The translations under genes and the position numbers were made by a program. Under the pieces are notes generated by a model. That model saw only the letters and a program-made list of their open reading frames with translations. It had not been told where the DNA came from and did not search any database. Source: CAVQEK01 sp964596645 (GTDB lineage: Bacteria > Bacteroidota > Bacteroidia > Cytophagales > Cyclobacteriaceae). From it: a stretch of 64,000 bases of DNA. Below are positions 17,409-27,036 of the stretch, piece by piece; the first letter of the stretch is position 1, and the number at the start of each line of letters is the position of its first letter. The stretch covers positions 91,186 through 155,185 of the forward strand of contig CAZQVB010000006.1 in the NCBI GenBank assembly GCA_964596645.1, written 5' to 3'.

Positions 17409-18530
17409 ATGACTACCGAACCCACATACCGCATATATCTGTCGCCGCCAAACATTACAGCATGGGAAAAGCAATATGTGCAGCAGGCCCTCGACGACAA
17501 CTGGATAGCACCCGGCGGCCCTTTTGTGGCGCGCTTTGAGGAAAAGATAAAGATGGCTACCAGCCGCCGGCACGTGGTGGCCACCAATTCGGGCACGTCT
17601 GCTCTCCACCTTGCGTTGCTGGCCCTGGGTGTGGGTGCAGGCGATGAGGTGATTTGCCAGACGTTCACTTTTGCAGCCACAGCTTTTCCCATTCTATATG
17701 TGGGCGCATCACCTGTATTTGTCGATAGCGAAGACCAGACGTGGAACATTGATCCAGACCTGCTTCGGAAAGCCATCGAAGCGCGTATGGCCAAAAGCAA
17801 CAGACTGAAGGCCATTATATATGTGCATGCTTATGGCGTACCGGCCCATACCGGCATGTTGGCTGAAATAGCCGGTGAATACGGTATACCGCTGATAGAG
17901 GATGCTGCCGAAGCATTTGGCAGCCGCTGCGGAAGACAGCCCGCGGGAAGTATAGGGCGCGTATCCATATTGTCGTTCAACGGCAATAAGATAGCGACCA
18001 CCGGAGGGGGTGGCGCCTTGCTGACCGACGATGAAGAACTGGCATCGCGTGCGGCTTTTCTGGCCAACCAGGCCAAAAGTGCGCAGACGTATCACCATAC
18101 GGAGGTAGGCTACAACTACCGTATGACCGGACTGGCTGCGGCATTGGGCCTGGGTCAGTTGGCGCATCATGCAGACGATGTGCAGGCCAGAAAGGCAATA
18201 TTTCACCGATACATGTCAGGCCTTCAGGTAGATAAGAGCGCACTGGTGAACAATGAATATCTGGAGCAATCCAACGCTTGGCTCTTTAGCTTTTTATGCC
18301 GCGATGGCGCCTCACGCGACGCGTTGATCCATGCGTTGGCCAAAGCGGGCATCGAAAGCCGCACCACATGGAAGCCCCTGCATACCCAACCGGTGTTCCA
18401 GTCGGCCTCGCGTTATTTAAATGGCATTTCCGATGAATTATTTGCCAGGGGAATTTGCTTGCCGACCGGGGCCGGACTCACAATTGATGAACAGAGGGAA
18501 ATTATTCGGGTTGTTAATGAAAATTTTTAA
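17409..18530 (+). CDS. PglE-like DegT/DnrJ/EryC1/StrS aminotransferase
   Basis: The 373-residue PLP enzyme of the sugar aminotransferase fold has the conserved features NSGTSALHLALLALG (residues about 59-73), EDAAEAFGS and the PLP-lysine segment SFNGNKIATTGGGG (about residue 194). It would transfer an amino group to the 4-keto sugar made by the PglF-like dehydratase, giving UDP-4-amino-4,6-dideoxy-GlcNAc, the substrate of the PglD-like acetyltransferase just upstream. The FNGNK (rather than YKNL-like) context around the lysine is what PglE-type enzymes show. Regulation is not evident. Confidence 0.88.
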   Translation: MTTEPTYRIYLSPPNITAWEKQYVQQALDDNWIAPGGPFVARFEEKIKMATSRRHVVATNSGTSALHLALLALGVGAGDEVICQTFTFAATAFPILYVGASPVFVDSEDQTWNIDPDLLRKAIEARMAKSNRLKAIIYVHAYGVPAHTGMLAEIAGEYGIPLIEDAAEAFGSRCGRQPAGSIGRVSILSFNGNKIATTGGGGALLTDDEELASRAAFLANQAKSAQTYHHTEVGYNYRMTGLAAALGLGQLAHHADDVQARKAIFHRYMSGLQVDKSALVNNEYLEQSNAWLFSFLCRDGASRDALIHALAKAGIESRTTWKPLHTQPVFQSASRYLNGISDELFARGICLPTGAGLTIDEQREIIRVVNENF

Positions 18531-18608
18531 TTTTTCCAGTGCAAAAAGATTTTGACGCGACCAATTCTGTATGTTTTTTATGATTAATAAAAAGAAGATT
18601 TTGAAATA

Positions 18609-18636
18609 TTGAATGAACCTTTTTTAACTACCTTTA
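18609..18636 (+). promoter_or_regulatory. Possible promoter upstream of the 4,6-dehydratase gene
   Basis: TTG at 18609-18611, a 17-bp spacer, and TACCTTTA at 18629-18636 (one mismatch to TAnnTTTG). It lies within the 124-bp gap before the pglF-like gene, with its end 18 bp from the start codon. Confidence 0.4.
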
Positions 18637-18654
18637 CCCACCAACCAGACATGA

Positions 18655-20578
18655 ATGGATAAGCTTATTGTAAAAATCAGGATTCTGCCACGGTGGATCA
18701 TTATCCTTATTGATCTTATCATACTCTTTTTTTCCGTCCTCCTTGCCTTTCTGCTTCGCTTCAATTTTGACTACAGCAAACTGGATGGTTATCACGTCAA
18801 CAAAGGTCTTGTCGTTTTCGTGCTTTTTGGTCTTGCCGCCAGTCTCATGACGCGCAGCTATGCCGGTATAGTGCGCTATACCGGCATGCAGGATGCGGGC
18901 CGGTTGTCCATCACCATGGCCATTGCATCGCTTTTTACCGTGGTTGCCAACTACATCCACCTGTATTTTTACGATCGCGCCATACTGCCCATTTCTGTCA
19001 TCACCATTGCCCTGTTTATCTCGATTTTATTGCTGATGGCCTACCGGCTCTCCGTAAAGCAGGTATTTGCCTATTTCCTCAATCGCGAACGCAAAAAGAA
19101 GCATGTGGTGATCTACGGTACAGGTCGCCTTGCGCTTATGACGCGTCAGCTTATTGAAAATGATTCAAGTTCGAATTTCAGGGTAGTGGCTTTTGTGGAA
19201 GACAATCGTCACAAAATAGGCAAGGTGGTCAATGGAATTAAGATTTTTGACGCTCGCCGCGATTTCATGAAGGTGATCAGCAGCTATCACGTCTCTGAGG
19301 TCATCATCTCTGACCGGATGATATCTGTAGACCGCAAAACCGAGCTGGTCGACGACTGCCTGCGTACCCATGTGAAGGTGCGCATGGTGCCCCCGGTAGA
19401 GCACTGGGTGAAAGGAGAATTGAGCCTGAGCCAGATCAAGGATGTGGATATAGAACAACTGCTGGGCCGCGCCTCCATTGAGCTCGATAATTACAATGTG
19501 ACGAAGGAATTTAAAGGCAAGCGCATATTGGTGACCGGTGCGGCCGGTTCTATCGGCAGCGAGCTGGTGCGGCAGGTGCTATACTATTGCCCCGATGTGC
19601 TGGTGATGTTAGATCAGGCCGAGTCGGGTTTGTTTGAGATAGAAAATGAAATTCGATTCAAGAAAGGCACGCTTAAAGTAGTGCCTATAGTGGCCGACGT
19701 GTCCAACAAGGAGCGTATGANNNNNNNNNNNNNNNNNNNNNNNNNNNNNNNNNNNNNNNNNNNNNNNNNNNNNNNNNNNNNNNNNNNNNNNNNNNNNNNN
19801 NNNNNNNNNNNNNNNNNNNNNNNNNNNNNNNNNNNNNNNNNNNNNNNNGGTATTGGCTGATCTTTCGGTAAAGATGAAGGTGGAGCGATTTGTCATGATT
19901 TCGACGGATAAAGCCGTAAACCCAACCAACGTGATGGGGGCATCCAAGCGCATCGCGGAGATGTATGTGCAGTCGCTGAACTACTACGTGAAAACCAAGA
20001 ATCCGGACAGCACGCGTTTTATCACCACCCGGTTTGGCAATGTGCTGGGTTCCAACGGATCGGTGATTCCGTTGTTCAAGAAGCAAATAGAGCAAGGTGG
20101 CCCCGTAACAGTGACGCATCCGGAGATCACACGATTTTTTATGACCATACCGGAGGCATGCCAACTGGTATTGGAGGCAGGCGCTATGGGTAAGGGCGGC
20201 GAAATATTCGTGTTCGACATGGGTAAGTCGATGAAGATAGCCGACCTGGCCCGGAAGATGATCATGCTGTCGGGCTTCGAAGTGGGGAAAGACATAGAAA
20301 TAGTATACACCGGCTTGCGCAATGGTGAAAAACTATACGAAGAATTGCTGAGTACCCAAGAGAATTCACTGCCTACGTATCATCATAAAATAATGATTGC
20401 CAAAACCCGCGATGATAAATTCAGCGAGGTGAAAGCCAATGTGGAGACGCTCATTAACTCGGCCAACGATGGCGATGATATGAAATTGGTGGGTATGATG
20501 AAGTATATTGTGCCGGAGTTTGTCAGCAACAGCTCGATATTCGAATCATTGGACGAAAAACGCCTGAAGATCACCTGA
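18655..20578 (+). CDS. PglF/CapD-like UDP-GlcNAc 4,6-dehydratase, interrupted by assembly gap
   Basis: Membrane-bound nucleoside-diphosphate-sugar dehydratase. Four N-terminal membrane helices (residues about 10-130) are followed by a first Rossmann domain (VVIYGTGRLALM) and then the SDR domain with VTGAAGSIGSELVRQ. After the gap come FVMISTDKAVNPTNVMGASKR, with the Asp-Lys pair and Met in place of the usual Tyr, as in PglF, and TRFGNVLGSNGSV. The 128-N gap removes about 43 residues, including the expected AAYKHVP-type motif. With the gap taken literally, the two halves are one base out of phase (codons start at 19720 and 19850). The family length of about 640 residues suggests the N count is wrong rather than a real frameshift. 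The enzyme makes the 4-keto-6-deoxy sugar that starts the bacillosamine branch. Confidence 0.88.
19721..19848. other. Assembly gap of 128 N
   Basis: A run of 128 N inside the dehydratase gene. In-frame joining needs 127 or 130 bases, so the stated length is not exact, unless the gene really is frameshifted. Confidence 0.99.
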
Positions 20579-20620
20579 AGAGTACCGGGCCGACGAGCTT
20601 TGCGCGAATAGAAATGTGTG

Positions 20621-21685
20621 ATGGAGGTATTGTTAGATGTTTTGATCTGGCCATTTTCGTTGGCCTTTATTGTGTGCTTTTGCGCCACACCTTTTGCCAT
20701 CGATTTTTCTAAAAAATACCGAATGGGTGCGTTGGCAAACCACCGCAGTTCGCACATCGACCGCGTGCCCAACGTTGGCGGGGCAGTGGTGGTGTTGGCC
20801 TCTACTTTTTCACTCTTGTTTTTTTCCGATATTTTATATCGGGAAGATGCCCACATTCTATTTTCTGCTTTTGCCGTGCTGCTCATCACCGGCGTGGTGG
20901 ACGATTTCAGCCCGCTGCCGGTGGGTATGAAATTTTTGGGGCAGTTTATACCTTCTATTTTCATCGTGTCTTCTTTCGAGCCCAATGCGCTCACGGTGCC
21001 TTTCTTTCTATCTGTAGACCTGCCCTATATCGTGCATTATATATTTTGGGTTCTGTTTTTCGTGGCAGTCACCAATGCTTTCAACCTCATCGATGGCATA
21101 GATGGGCTGGCTATTTTACTGGGCACTGCCGGCTGTTTTATGTTTGCCTTTCTCTTCTATTCCGGGTACGACCCTGCGCTGGTTGTGTTTGCCATGTCGG
21201 TGGCAGGCGGCCTGGGTGGCTTGATGTGGTACAACACACGCAGTAAAAACAAGATCTTTCTCGGCGACACCGGAGCCTTGCTCATCGGCGGAGTATTGAG
21301 CTATTTCATCGTCAATTATCTGCAACAGATAGCAACAGGTGACATAAGCCGGCATTTTCTCATTGTGCTTGGCGTGGTCTTTTTGCCCTTCGCCGACATG
21401 GTACGGGTCACTATAAAACGATTGCTTAAAGGGCGTTCGCCATTTGCAGCCGATCGCACACACATCCATCACATCTTTATAGATCAATATCGTTTTTCAC
21501 ACCTCAAAACTTCTTTTGTTCTCTTGCTTATCCACCTGGGCTTTGTTCTGTTGGTGGCCTCGCTGGGTTTCATCAATCAGCATTTCCCCCTGGTAAACCT
21601 GCTCGTGTTGTGCGCGGTATACTATGTGCTAACAGAAAAGGTGCTGATGCGCAAAAAACACCAGCACCCAAAATCTGCCGAATAA
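20621..21685 (+). CDS. WecA/MraY-like undecaprenyl-phosphate glycosyl-1-phosphate transferase
   Basis: The 354-residue polytopic protein has about ten membrane helices. Family motifs are the Asp pair VVDDFSPLPVG, NAFNLIDGIDGLA, the catalytic FLGDTGALLIGG and the C-terminal cytoplasmic RTHIHHIF. It transfers a phospho-N-acetylhexosamine from UDP to undecaprenyl phosphate at the inner membrane, starting a glycan. I use ATG 20621; a GTG one codon upstream is an alternative. It lies 42 bp after the dehydratase gene. A second initiating transferase (PglC-like) sits 4 kb upstream, so the locus may start two lipid-linked glycans or the two may act in different pathways. It ends 19 bp before the convergent barrel gene. 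Confidence 0.88.
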   Translation: MEVLLDVLIWPFSLAFIVCFCATPFAIDFSKKYRMGALANHRSSHIDRVPNVGGAVVVLASTFSLLFFSDILYREDAHILFSAFAVLLITGVVDDFSPLPVGMKFLGQFIPSIFIVSSFEPNALTVPFFLSVDLPYIVHYIFWVLFFVAVTNAFNLIDGIDGLAILLGTAGCFMFAFLFYSGYDPALVVFAMSVAGGLGGLMWYNTRSKNKIFLGDTGALLIGGVLSYFIVNYLQQIATGDISRHFLIVLGVVFLPFADMVRVTIKRLLKGRSPFAADRTHIHHIFIDQYRFSHLKTSFVLLLIHLGFVLLVASLGFINQHFPLVNLLVLCAVYYVLTEKVLMRKKHQHPKSAE

Positions 21686-21704
21686 TACAAATTGTCTGAA
21701 AGGC

Positions 21705-22598
21705 TTACTTAAAAAGGCCTCTTCGCCGGCCGGGCATGCTTCGCTTGCGTTGCTTGGGTACACGAATTTTTCTGGATGGCCCATAGGCCGGGCTGTTGCC
21801 CAAATGAGTGAGGTAGTATTCAAATTTTACATTAAAAATAAAATACCCATCCCGGTCGTCGGGGTCGCCACGTACCATGGTGCCGCGCTCAGCGTAGCTG
21901 GGGTTTACACCGGCTTCGCCACTTCGGTCAGACAATTGGCGGGCTATATCGCTATCGAAAGAGGCGGGGTCGGGATAGAAACCTGAGCTCACATCATCGA
22001 GGTAGTCGGTGCTTACGAAACGATAGCCACCATCCAGCGCGAGATTGATAAACGGACTTACCCGAAACTTCACCCCCAGGCCAACAGGGAAAGACAAGGC
22101 CACATTGCTGTAGCTTTCACCTTCCGTTTGCAGCGGACGCAGCTTGTATCGCGTACCATCGAGCTCGGCAGTAGGGTTAAAGTTGACCAGACCTACACCG
22201 GCATAAATATAAGGATTGGCAAAGGGCCTCAGGTAGAAACGTCTGATTTCCAGCAGGTGAACCTGCATTAATGTGTTGATCTCGAAATTGTGTGATTGGA
22301 ATGACAGGTTGCGCCTTTCCTTTACCGGGTCAGATCTGTCGTCGCCTTTCAGCATAAACCAACCCACATTGACGTCGGCACTGAACCAGCGATAAAAATT
22401 ATACTGCGCCCCTATATTAAAATTGGGCTTGATGTAGCTAAAGTTGTCGCCAGGCGCTTTCAAATCTCCGTAATAGTGCGTGGTGCCTGTTCCTGCCGTG
22501 ATGAGAACGTTGCGATTTTGATTGCCCGCCCGATATCGCTGGCCAAAGGCAGCCGTGGATATAAAAAGAGCGATGATGATGTAAACAGTTGTCTTCAT
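21705..22598 (-). CDS. DUF6089-type outer-membrane beta-barrel protein
   Basis: The 297-residue protein has a signal peptide (cleavage about residue 19, after AAFG) and alternating hydrophobic strands of an outer-membrane barrel through residue 280. Segments such as GTTHYYGDLKAPG and GAQYNFYRWFSADVNVGW fit the DUF6089 family, which is common in Bacteroidota. The C-terminal 15 residues are very basic (RKIRVPKQRKRSMPGRRRG), which is unusual for a barrel end, where an aromatic is expected. No function is known. It is convergent with the WecA-like gene. Confidence 0.75.
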   Translation of the reverse strand: MKTTVYIIIALFISTAAFGQRYRAGNQNRNVLITAGTGTTHYYGDLKAPGDNFSYIKPNFNIGAQYNFYRWFSADVNVGWFMLKGDDRSDPVKERRNLSFQSHNFEINTLMQVHLLEIRRFYLRPFANPYIYAGVGLVNFNPTAELDGTRYKLRPLQTEGESYSNVALSFPVGLGVKFRVSPFINLALDGGYRFVSTDYLDDVSSGFYPDPASFDSDIARQLSDRSGEAGVNPSYAERGTMVRGDPDDRDGYFIFNVKFEYYLTHLGNSPAYGPSRKIRVPKQRKRSMPGRRRGLFK

Positions 22599-22750
22599 AG
22601 GGTCAAGATAACACTAAGATTCAAAAATATTGTTTTTTGTGAAATCGCTGGCTCAAAAGCCGACAAATCTGCATATATGCCTAATTCTGTCGTACTGTAC
22701 TCATTGGAGCCGGGCACTGTTATCGATCAACATAAGCGGTCAGTGAGGTT

Positions 22751-23803
22751 TTAGCCAATGGCTACACTGGCCTTCTTCTCATTGCTCTCTACGGCCGCCT
22801 CTACTATCGCGATCACATTGCGTGCTTCCTCGGGCTTCACGGCCAAATCGGTACCCGTGCGTATTGATTGTGCCAGACTGTCGTAAAAAGCATTGTAGTT
22901 GCCCGGCAAAGTTTCCACCCTGCCGGTCATGTGCAAGCCACCGACGGTCGTGTTGAGCTTGCCATAGTGTTTCTCCTCTTCCTTGCCCCATTCAAACCCT
23001 GTCGGTAGTTTTCCCTTTTTCAGTTCATCCTCTTGCGGGTCTATGCCCCATTTCAAAAATGAGCCTTCCGTGCCATGCAGTATGTAGCGCGGCCCTTCCT
23101 CGCGCACCAGATAGCTGGCCTTTAGTGTCACGTGAACATGGGGATAGTGCAGTACCAGGTGGTAAAAATCGGCTGCTTTTCCACCACTTCTCTGAATGCC
23201 AATATCAGCCCAAACGGATTGCGGCATCCCATCGAAAAGACAATACACCTGATCGATCATGTGGCTGCCCAGGTTGTACAGAATTTCTGCGCCCGGCCCG
23301 TGTTGCTCTTTCCAGGTGTTGGGTTGTATGTAGTTGCGGTAGCGGTCGAAGTGCCCCTCGTACGTCACCAGCCTGCCTAAAAGCTTTTCCTCTACTATTC
23401 TCTTCACCGTGAGATAGTCGCCATCCCACCGGCGGTTTTGAAAAACCGTGAGCAATACGCCCTGTTTCCGGGCAAGCGCCATCAGTTCATCTGCTTCCGC
23501 AGCGTGTATGGTGAAGGGCTTCTCTACCACCACATGCTTACCGGCAAGTATGGCCTTTTTGGCCATATCGAAGTGTGCGGTGTCCGGCGTGTTTACGATC
23601 ACCAGTTCCAGGTCTTGCTGTGCCAGGAGCGATTCGAACGAAGGCAATACCCTAATGCCTGGGTAGCGCTCGGCGGCGCCTTTGTAGCTGCGCTCCACCA
23701 CACTGTGCAATTCAAATGCAGCATTGGCGTGGAGCAGGGGTGCGTGAAACACCAGGCCCGACATGCCGTACGAGGCCAGACCGGTTCTGATGGGCTTTGT
23801 CAT
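22751..23803 (-). CDS. Gfo/Idh/MocA family NAD(P)-dependent oxidoreductase
   Basis: The 350-residue protein has an N-terminal Rossmann dinucleotide-binding fold (GLASYGMSG near residue 7), the family's conserved EKPF motif (VVVEKPFTIHA, about residues 95-105), and a C-terminal alpha/beta domain with a GSHMID motif that often holds the catalytic His. Members oxidise or reduce sugars, inositols or related polyols in the cytoplasm. Start ATG 23803 (MTKPIRTG) is preferred over 23842. It stands alone between the barrel gene and the TonB receptor. The substrate is not readable. Confidence 0.87.
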   Translation of the reverse strand: MTKPIRTGLASYGMSGLVFHAPLLHANAAFELHSVVERSYKGAAERYPGIRVLPSFESLLAQQDLELVIVNTPDTAHFDMAKKAILAGKHVVVEKPFTIHAAEADELMALARKQGVLLTVFQNRRWDGDYLTVKRIVEEKLLGRLVTYEGHFDRYRNYIQPNTWKEQHGPGAEILYNLGSHMIDQVYCLFDGMPQSVWADIGIQRSGGKAADFYHLVLHYPHVHVTLKASYLVREEGPRYILHGTEGSFLKWGIDPQEDELKKGKLPTGFEWGKEEEKHYGKLNTTVGGLHMTGRVETLPGNYNAFYDSLAQSIRTGTDLAVKPEEARNVIAIVEAAVESNEKKASVAIG

Positions 23804-24006
23804 GGAGTACTTGGTTGGAGTGATTGGCAAAATAAACAGCAAGCAGCAAAAGAACTAAAAATCACGCAAGCCAGACTGGTGAAACGCGCAGAAAAACCCG
23901 ATCATCAGCAGATTTCGCTCTAGGCTCGTGCTGCTTTCAACCGGTATACAGAGTTGGCGTGTATGGAGCCAGCGAAGGCTACTGCTACAATTTACCACTG
24001 CAGTCG

Positions 24007-26409
24007 CTAATAAAATTCCAACGGCACGAGCAGCGATATCATGGCGTTGAATCCTTGTTCGGGCAGATTTAACAGCCTGTACCTGCTCAGGTGGTTCATG
24101 TATCTTTCATTGGTGAGGTTGTCAATATTGAGGCGCCACTGTAGGGCCTGGCCATAAATTTTCATGGTAGCACCGGCTTGCAGAGCCAGCAGCATATAGC
24201 CGTCGGTAGCGGCCTCGTTCAGGTCTACCCGGCGCTGGGCAGAAAATGCATGGCCACTGATGCTGAAGTAGCAATCGCTGAAGGTTTTACTTTCCCAGGC
24301 AGGTCTATACTCCAAGGCGGCAAAAAAGGAAAAGGGAGGTGTGAGCGGCAATGGTCTGTCAAACTCCAGGTTGCGGTTCCAAACATACTCGGCACTTGTC
24401 TGCACATTCACTGAGGGAGAAATGTCGTACTGGCCCTGCCACTCAAAGCCGGTAAAAAAAGCATCGCTTTGCCTGTATTGGTGCAGTTGACCACCGGCGG
24501 GGCTCACCGGCTGCAAGGGGTAGTTTTCAAAAGGAGGCTCTCCCTGCTCCGTGGGCACGAAGTAGGGCATTGGTGTCAGATAGATGAACCGGTGAAAATA
24601 TCCTGCAAATGTGGTAATAGAAGCATACAGCTTGTCTTTGCTGTAGGTGAAGTTGAGATCGGCCTGCAGACCACGCTCCGAATCCAAACGGGGATCTCCC
24701 AATTCGTAGCGGAAGGTGCCATGGTGCAGACCGTTGCTCGACAGCTCGATGGCTGTAGGCATACGAAAGCTGGAGCCAAGGTTCAGCTTGGTGTTAAAAT
24801 AAATATTGGGTGAGTAGGAGAGGCCAAACGCTGCCGACAGATCGTGGTACTGCCGATTGATGGCCGGATTGTTCGTGATGGAATCACCTTCTTGTGCGGT
24901 GATATAATTGGGCCCGCGTTGTGCTGCTATGTCGCGCCAGCCATAGTCATACCGCGCACCGCCGCTGAGGCTCAGCACATGGCTGGGGGAGTATTCCAGG
25001 TAGGTGTATAGTCCGGCATTGCCCGAAAGGAAATCTGGTAAAAGAAATTCAAAACCACCGTGTTCATTTTGTTGATGCTGCCCCTGAAAGCCGATGGTGG
25101 TGACCAGATTGTCGGCGGCTGCAATGTTATATCGCAGGTTGGCAGAGAGGGTGCTCAGCTGCAGGGCCAGGGCCACATTGCCTTCGGGCGTTGGCTGGTA
25201 GCCATGTACATGCGGTTGCCCTTCTTCACGGCGGTCGTTTTCCTGATAGCCTAAATCTGCCTCCAGCCAGTTTTTGCCCATATTATATACCGTATTGGAG
25301 ATCACCTTGAGGTGAGTGGTGCGCTGGCGCGGCAGGTCAATGTTTCTGTTGTCTCCATCCGGCTCCAGTTCGTAGCCTCTGGGTATGCCAATGGCACCGG
25401 CAAACAGGCCAGCCTTCTGATGAAACCGACTGACCGTAATGCTGCTGCGTATATTGCTGGCATCGATGCCGGCAGATAAGGTGAAGTTTCTCTCCCGGCC
25501 CGCCGTATTTTTCAATCGCTCATCGTAGATGGGCAATACAAAACTATTATAGGAGAAAGAATTGGCAGGTACTCTGTAATCGCCAAAATCCTGTGTCGAA
25601 AACCGCCCTCTGAAGTATACCGCCCCCACCTTATTTTCCAGCATGGTGGAGGTGCCGATCAGGTTGTTATTGCTTTTGTAGGTAGTGTAGACACTGCCGG
25701 AAAGATGATCGCGCGCCGGTATACTGACGGGCAAAATTCTGATAACGCCCCCAAGCCCATCGCTGCCATACAGCAATGAAGAAGGGCCCTTGATCACCTC
25801 GATCCGCTCGGGGTCGTACTGGTCTATCTCCAGACCATGATCGCTTCCCCATTGCTGGCCCTCCTGTTTCACTCCCTTATCCATCACAATCACCCGGTTG
25901 AAGCTCAGCCCTCTAATGACGGGCTTGGCTATGCCTACACCGGTATTGATGGCGCTGATGCCGGGCAAGCGGGCCATGGCGTTGACAAAAGTGCCCCCGT
26001 TTTGCTGGCGTAAGAATTCCTGATCAACCGTACTGACAGCAAGCGACTGTTCTATCCGTCCGTTTCTAAAGTGATCGCCAATGACCACCACCTCTTTGAG
26101 CTGGCGGTCTGCATACTGCATTTTTATGTCGAGGTGCACGTCGGAATGCTCCACCCGTACCACAGTACGCACCGTGTCGAATCCCACATAATAAATTTCC
26201 AGCGTGTACTGGCCTCTTTCCAGGTTTTTTATCTCAAAATCTCCATGATTATCGGTTGTCAATATTATGGAGTTGTTGAAAAGAATGTTGGCCGCCGGTA
26301 GCACCACGTTGTCGCTGGCCACCACATGGCCGTCGATGGTATAGGGCCCGGACTGGGCGAAGGCGGCGAAGTGCAGCAGCAAAAGGATGGAAAACAAAAA
26401 CAACTTCAT
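24007..26409 (-). CDS. TonB-dependent outer-membrane receptor
   Basis: The 800-residue receptor has a signal peptide (about residues 1-19), a carboxypeptidase-regulatory-like domain (about 22-105, YTIDGHVVASDN...), a TonB plug domain (about 110-230, with LPGISAINTGVG and the family motif IEVIKGPSSLLYGSDGLGG), and a 22-strand-type barrel ending in Phe-Tyr. It imports a ligand across the outer membrane with TonB energy. There is no SusD partner, so this is a lone receptor, more likely for a metal complex, siderophore or vitamin than a glycan. A His-containing segment (QPHVHGY) in a loop hints at a metal but is weak evidence. ATG 26409 gives a normal signal peptide. Confidence 0.92.
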   Translation of the reverse strand: MKLFLFSILLLLHFAAFAQSGPYTIDGHVVASDNVVLPAANILFNNSIILTTDNHGDFEIKNLERGQYTLEIYYVGFDTVRTVVRVEHSDVHLDIKMQYADRQLKEVVVIGDHFRNGRIEQSLAVSTVDQEFLRQQNGGTFVNAMARLPGISAINTGVGIAKPVIRGLSFNRVIVMDKGVKQEGQQWGSDHGLEIDQYDPERIEVIKGPSSLLYGSDGLGGVIRILPVSIPARDHLSGSVYTTYKSNNNLIGTSTMLENKVGAVYFRGRFSTQDFGDYRVPANSFSYNSFVLPIYDERLKNTAGRERNFTLSAGIDASNIRSSITVSRFHQKAGLFAGAIGIPRGYELEPDGDNRNIDLPRQRTTHLKVISNTVYNMGKNWLEADLGYQENDRREEGQPHVHGYQPTPEGNVALALQLSTLSANLRYNIAAADNLVTTIGFQGQHQQNEHGGFEFLLPDFLSGNAGLYTYLEYSPSHVLSLSGGARYDYGWRDIAAQRGPNYITAQEGDSITNNPAINRQYHDLSAAFGLSYSPNIYFNTKLNLGSSFRMPTAIELSSNGLHHGTFRYELGDPRLDSERGLQADLNFTYSKDKLYASITTFAGYFHRFIYLTPMPYFVPTEQGEPPFENYPLQPVSPAGGQLHQYRQSDAFFTGFEWQGQYDISPSVNVQTSAEYVWNRNLEFDRPLPLTPPFSFFAALEYRPAWESKTFSDCYFSISGHAFSAQRRVDLNEAATDGYMLLALQAGATMKIYGQALQWRLNIDNLTNERYMNHLSRYRLLNLPEQGFNAMISLLVPLEFY

Positions 26410-26428
26410 TCTTTTTGCAATATCGTTG

Positions 26429-26456
26429 CAAAAATACAACTCTGAAAAAGCTGCAA
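26429..26456 (-). promoter_or_regulatory. Bacteroidota-type promoter of the TonB receptor gene
   Basis: On the minus strand: TTG (plus-strand 26454-26456), a 17-bp spacer, and TATTTTTG (26436-26429). It fits TTG-N17-TAnnTTTG and lies 20 bp before the receptor start codon. Confidence 0.6.
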
Positions 26457-26543
26457 CCTATGTGCGTAAAAGTATTTTTTTGTTTTCGACGGTCACAGGA
26501 ATATTTGGCTATTTTCGCGCTTTTCAAACCAAAAGGATAGACT

Positions 26544-26924
26544 ATGAAAACTATACCAACAGGCCATACCTGCGAATACGCTGAAAATGTGACTCAAGAC
26601 AAGCTGGCCTCTTCTGTTGGCTCGGGCCTGCTCCAAGTGTACAGCACGCCATCTATGATCGCCCTGATGGAGCGCACGGCCAGCACTGCTCTGCAGCCAT
26701 TCCTCGACGAGGGTGAGAACTCGGTGGGCACAGAAGTGAATATTCGACATCTGAAAGCGACACCCGAAGGCATGCAGGTAAGGTGTGTGGCAGAGGTAAA
26801 AGAAGTAGAAGGGCGCAAGGTGGTGTTTTCCCTGGAGGCTTCTGACGAGAAGGGCATTATAGGCTCGGGAGTGCATACGCGATTTGTCATAGATACCGAG
26901 CGTTTTCTGGCCAAATTGAAATAG
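26544..26924 (+). CDS. Thioesterase family protein (FlK-like hotdog fold)
   Basis: The 126-residue protein resembles the fluoroacetyl-CoA-thioesterase-like group of hotdog-fold enzymes. The features are VGSGLLQVYSTPSMIALMERTA near residues 28-50, with the active-site Thr and Glu arrangement (PSMIALME), then TEVNIRHLKATPEG and a C-terminal IGSGVHTRFVID with conserved His. Such enzymes hydrolyse short acyl-CoA thioesters in the cytoplasm. The gene is divergent from the TonB receptor across a 134-bp gap. The physiological acyl-CoA is unknown; fluoroacetate resistance should not be assumed. Confidence 0.82.
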   Translation: MKTIPTGHTCEYAENVTQDKLASSVGSGLLQVYSTPSMIALMERTASTALQPFLDEGENSVGTEVNIRHLKATPEGMQVRCVAEVKEVEGRKVVFSLEASDEKGIIGSGVHTRFVIDTERFLAKLK

Positions 26925-27036
26925 AATATCGCCTGTTATATGAAGTGGATGTCGGGGCTGGTACACGGTTGCCATCGAGCAATGCCATCAGCAAAGCATA
27001 TTTGTATATATTTGCCCGCTTCAAAATGCAACATCT

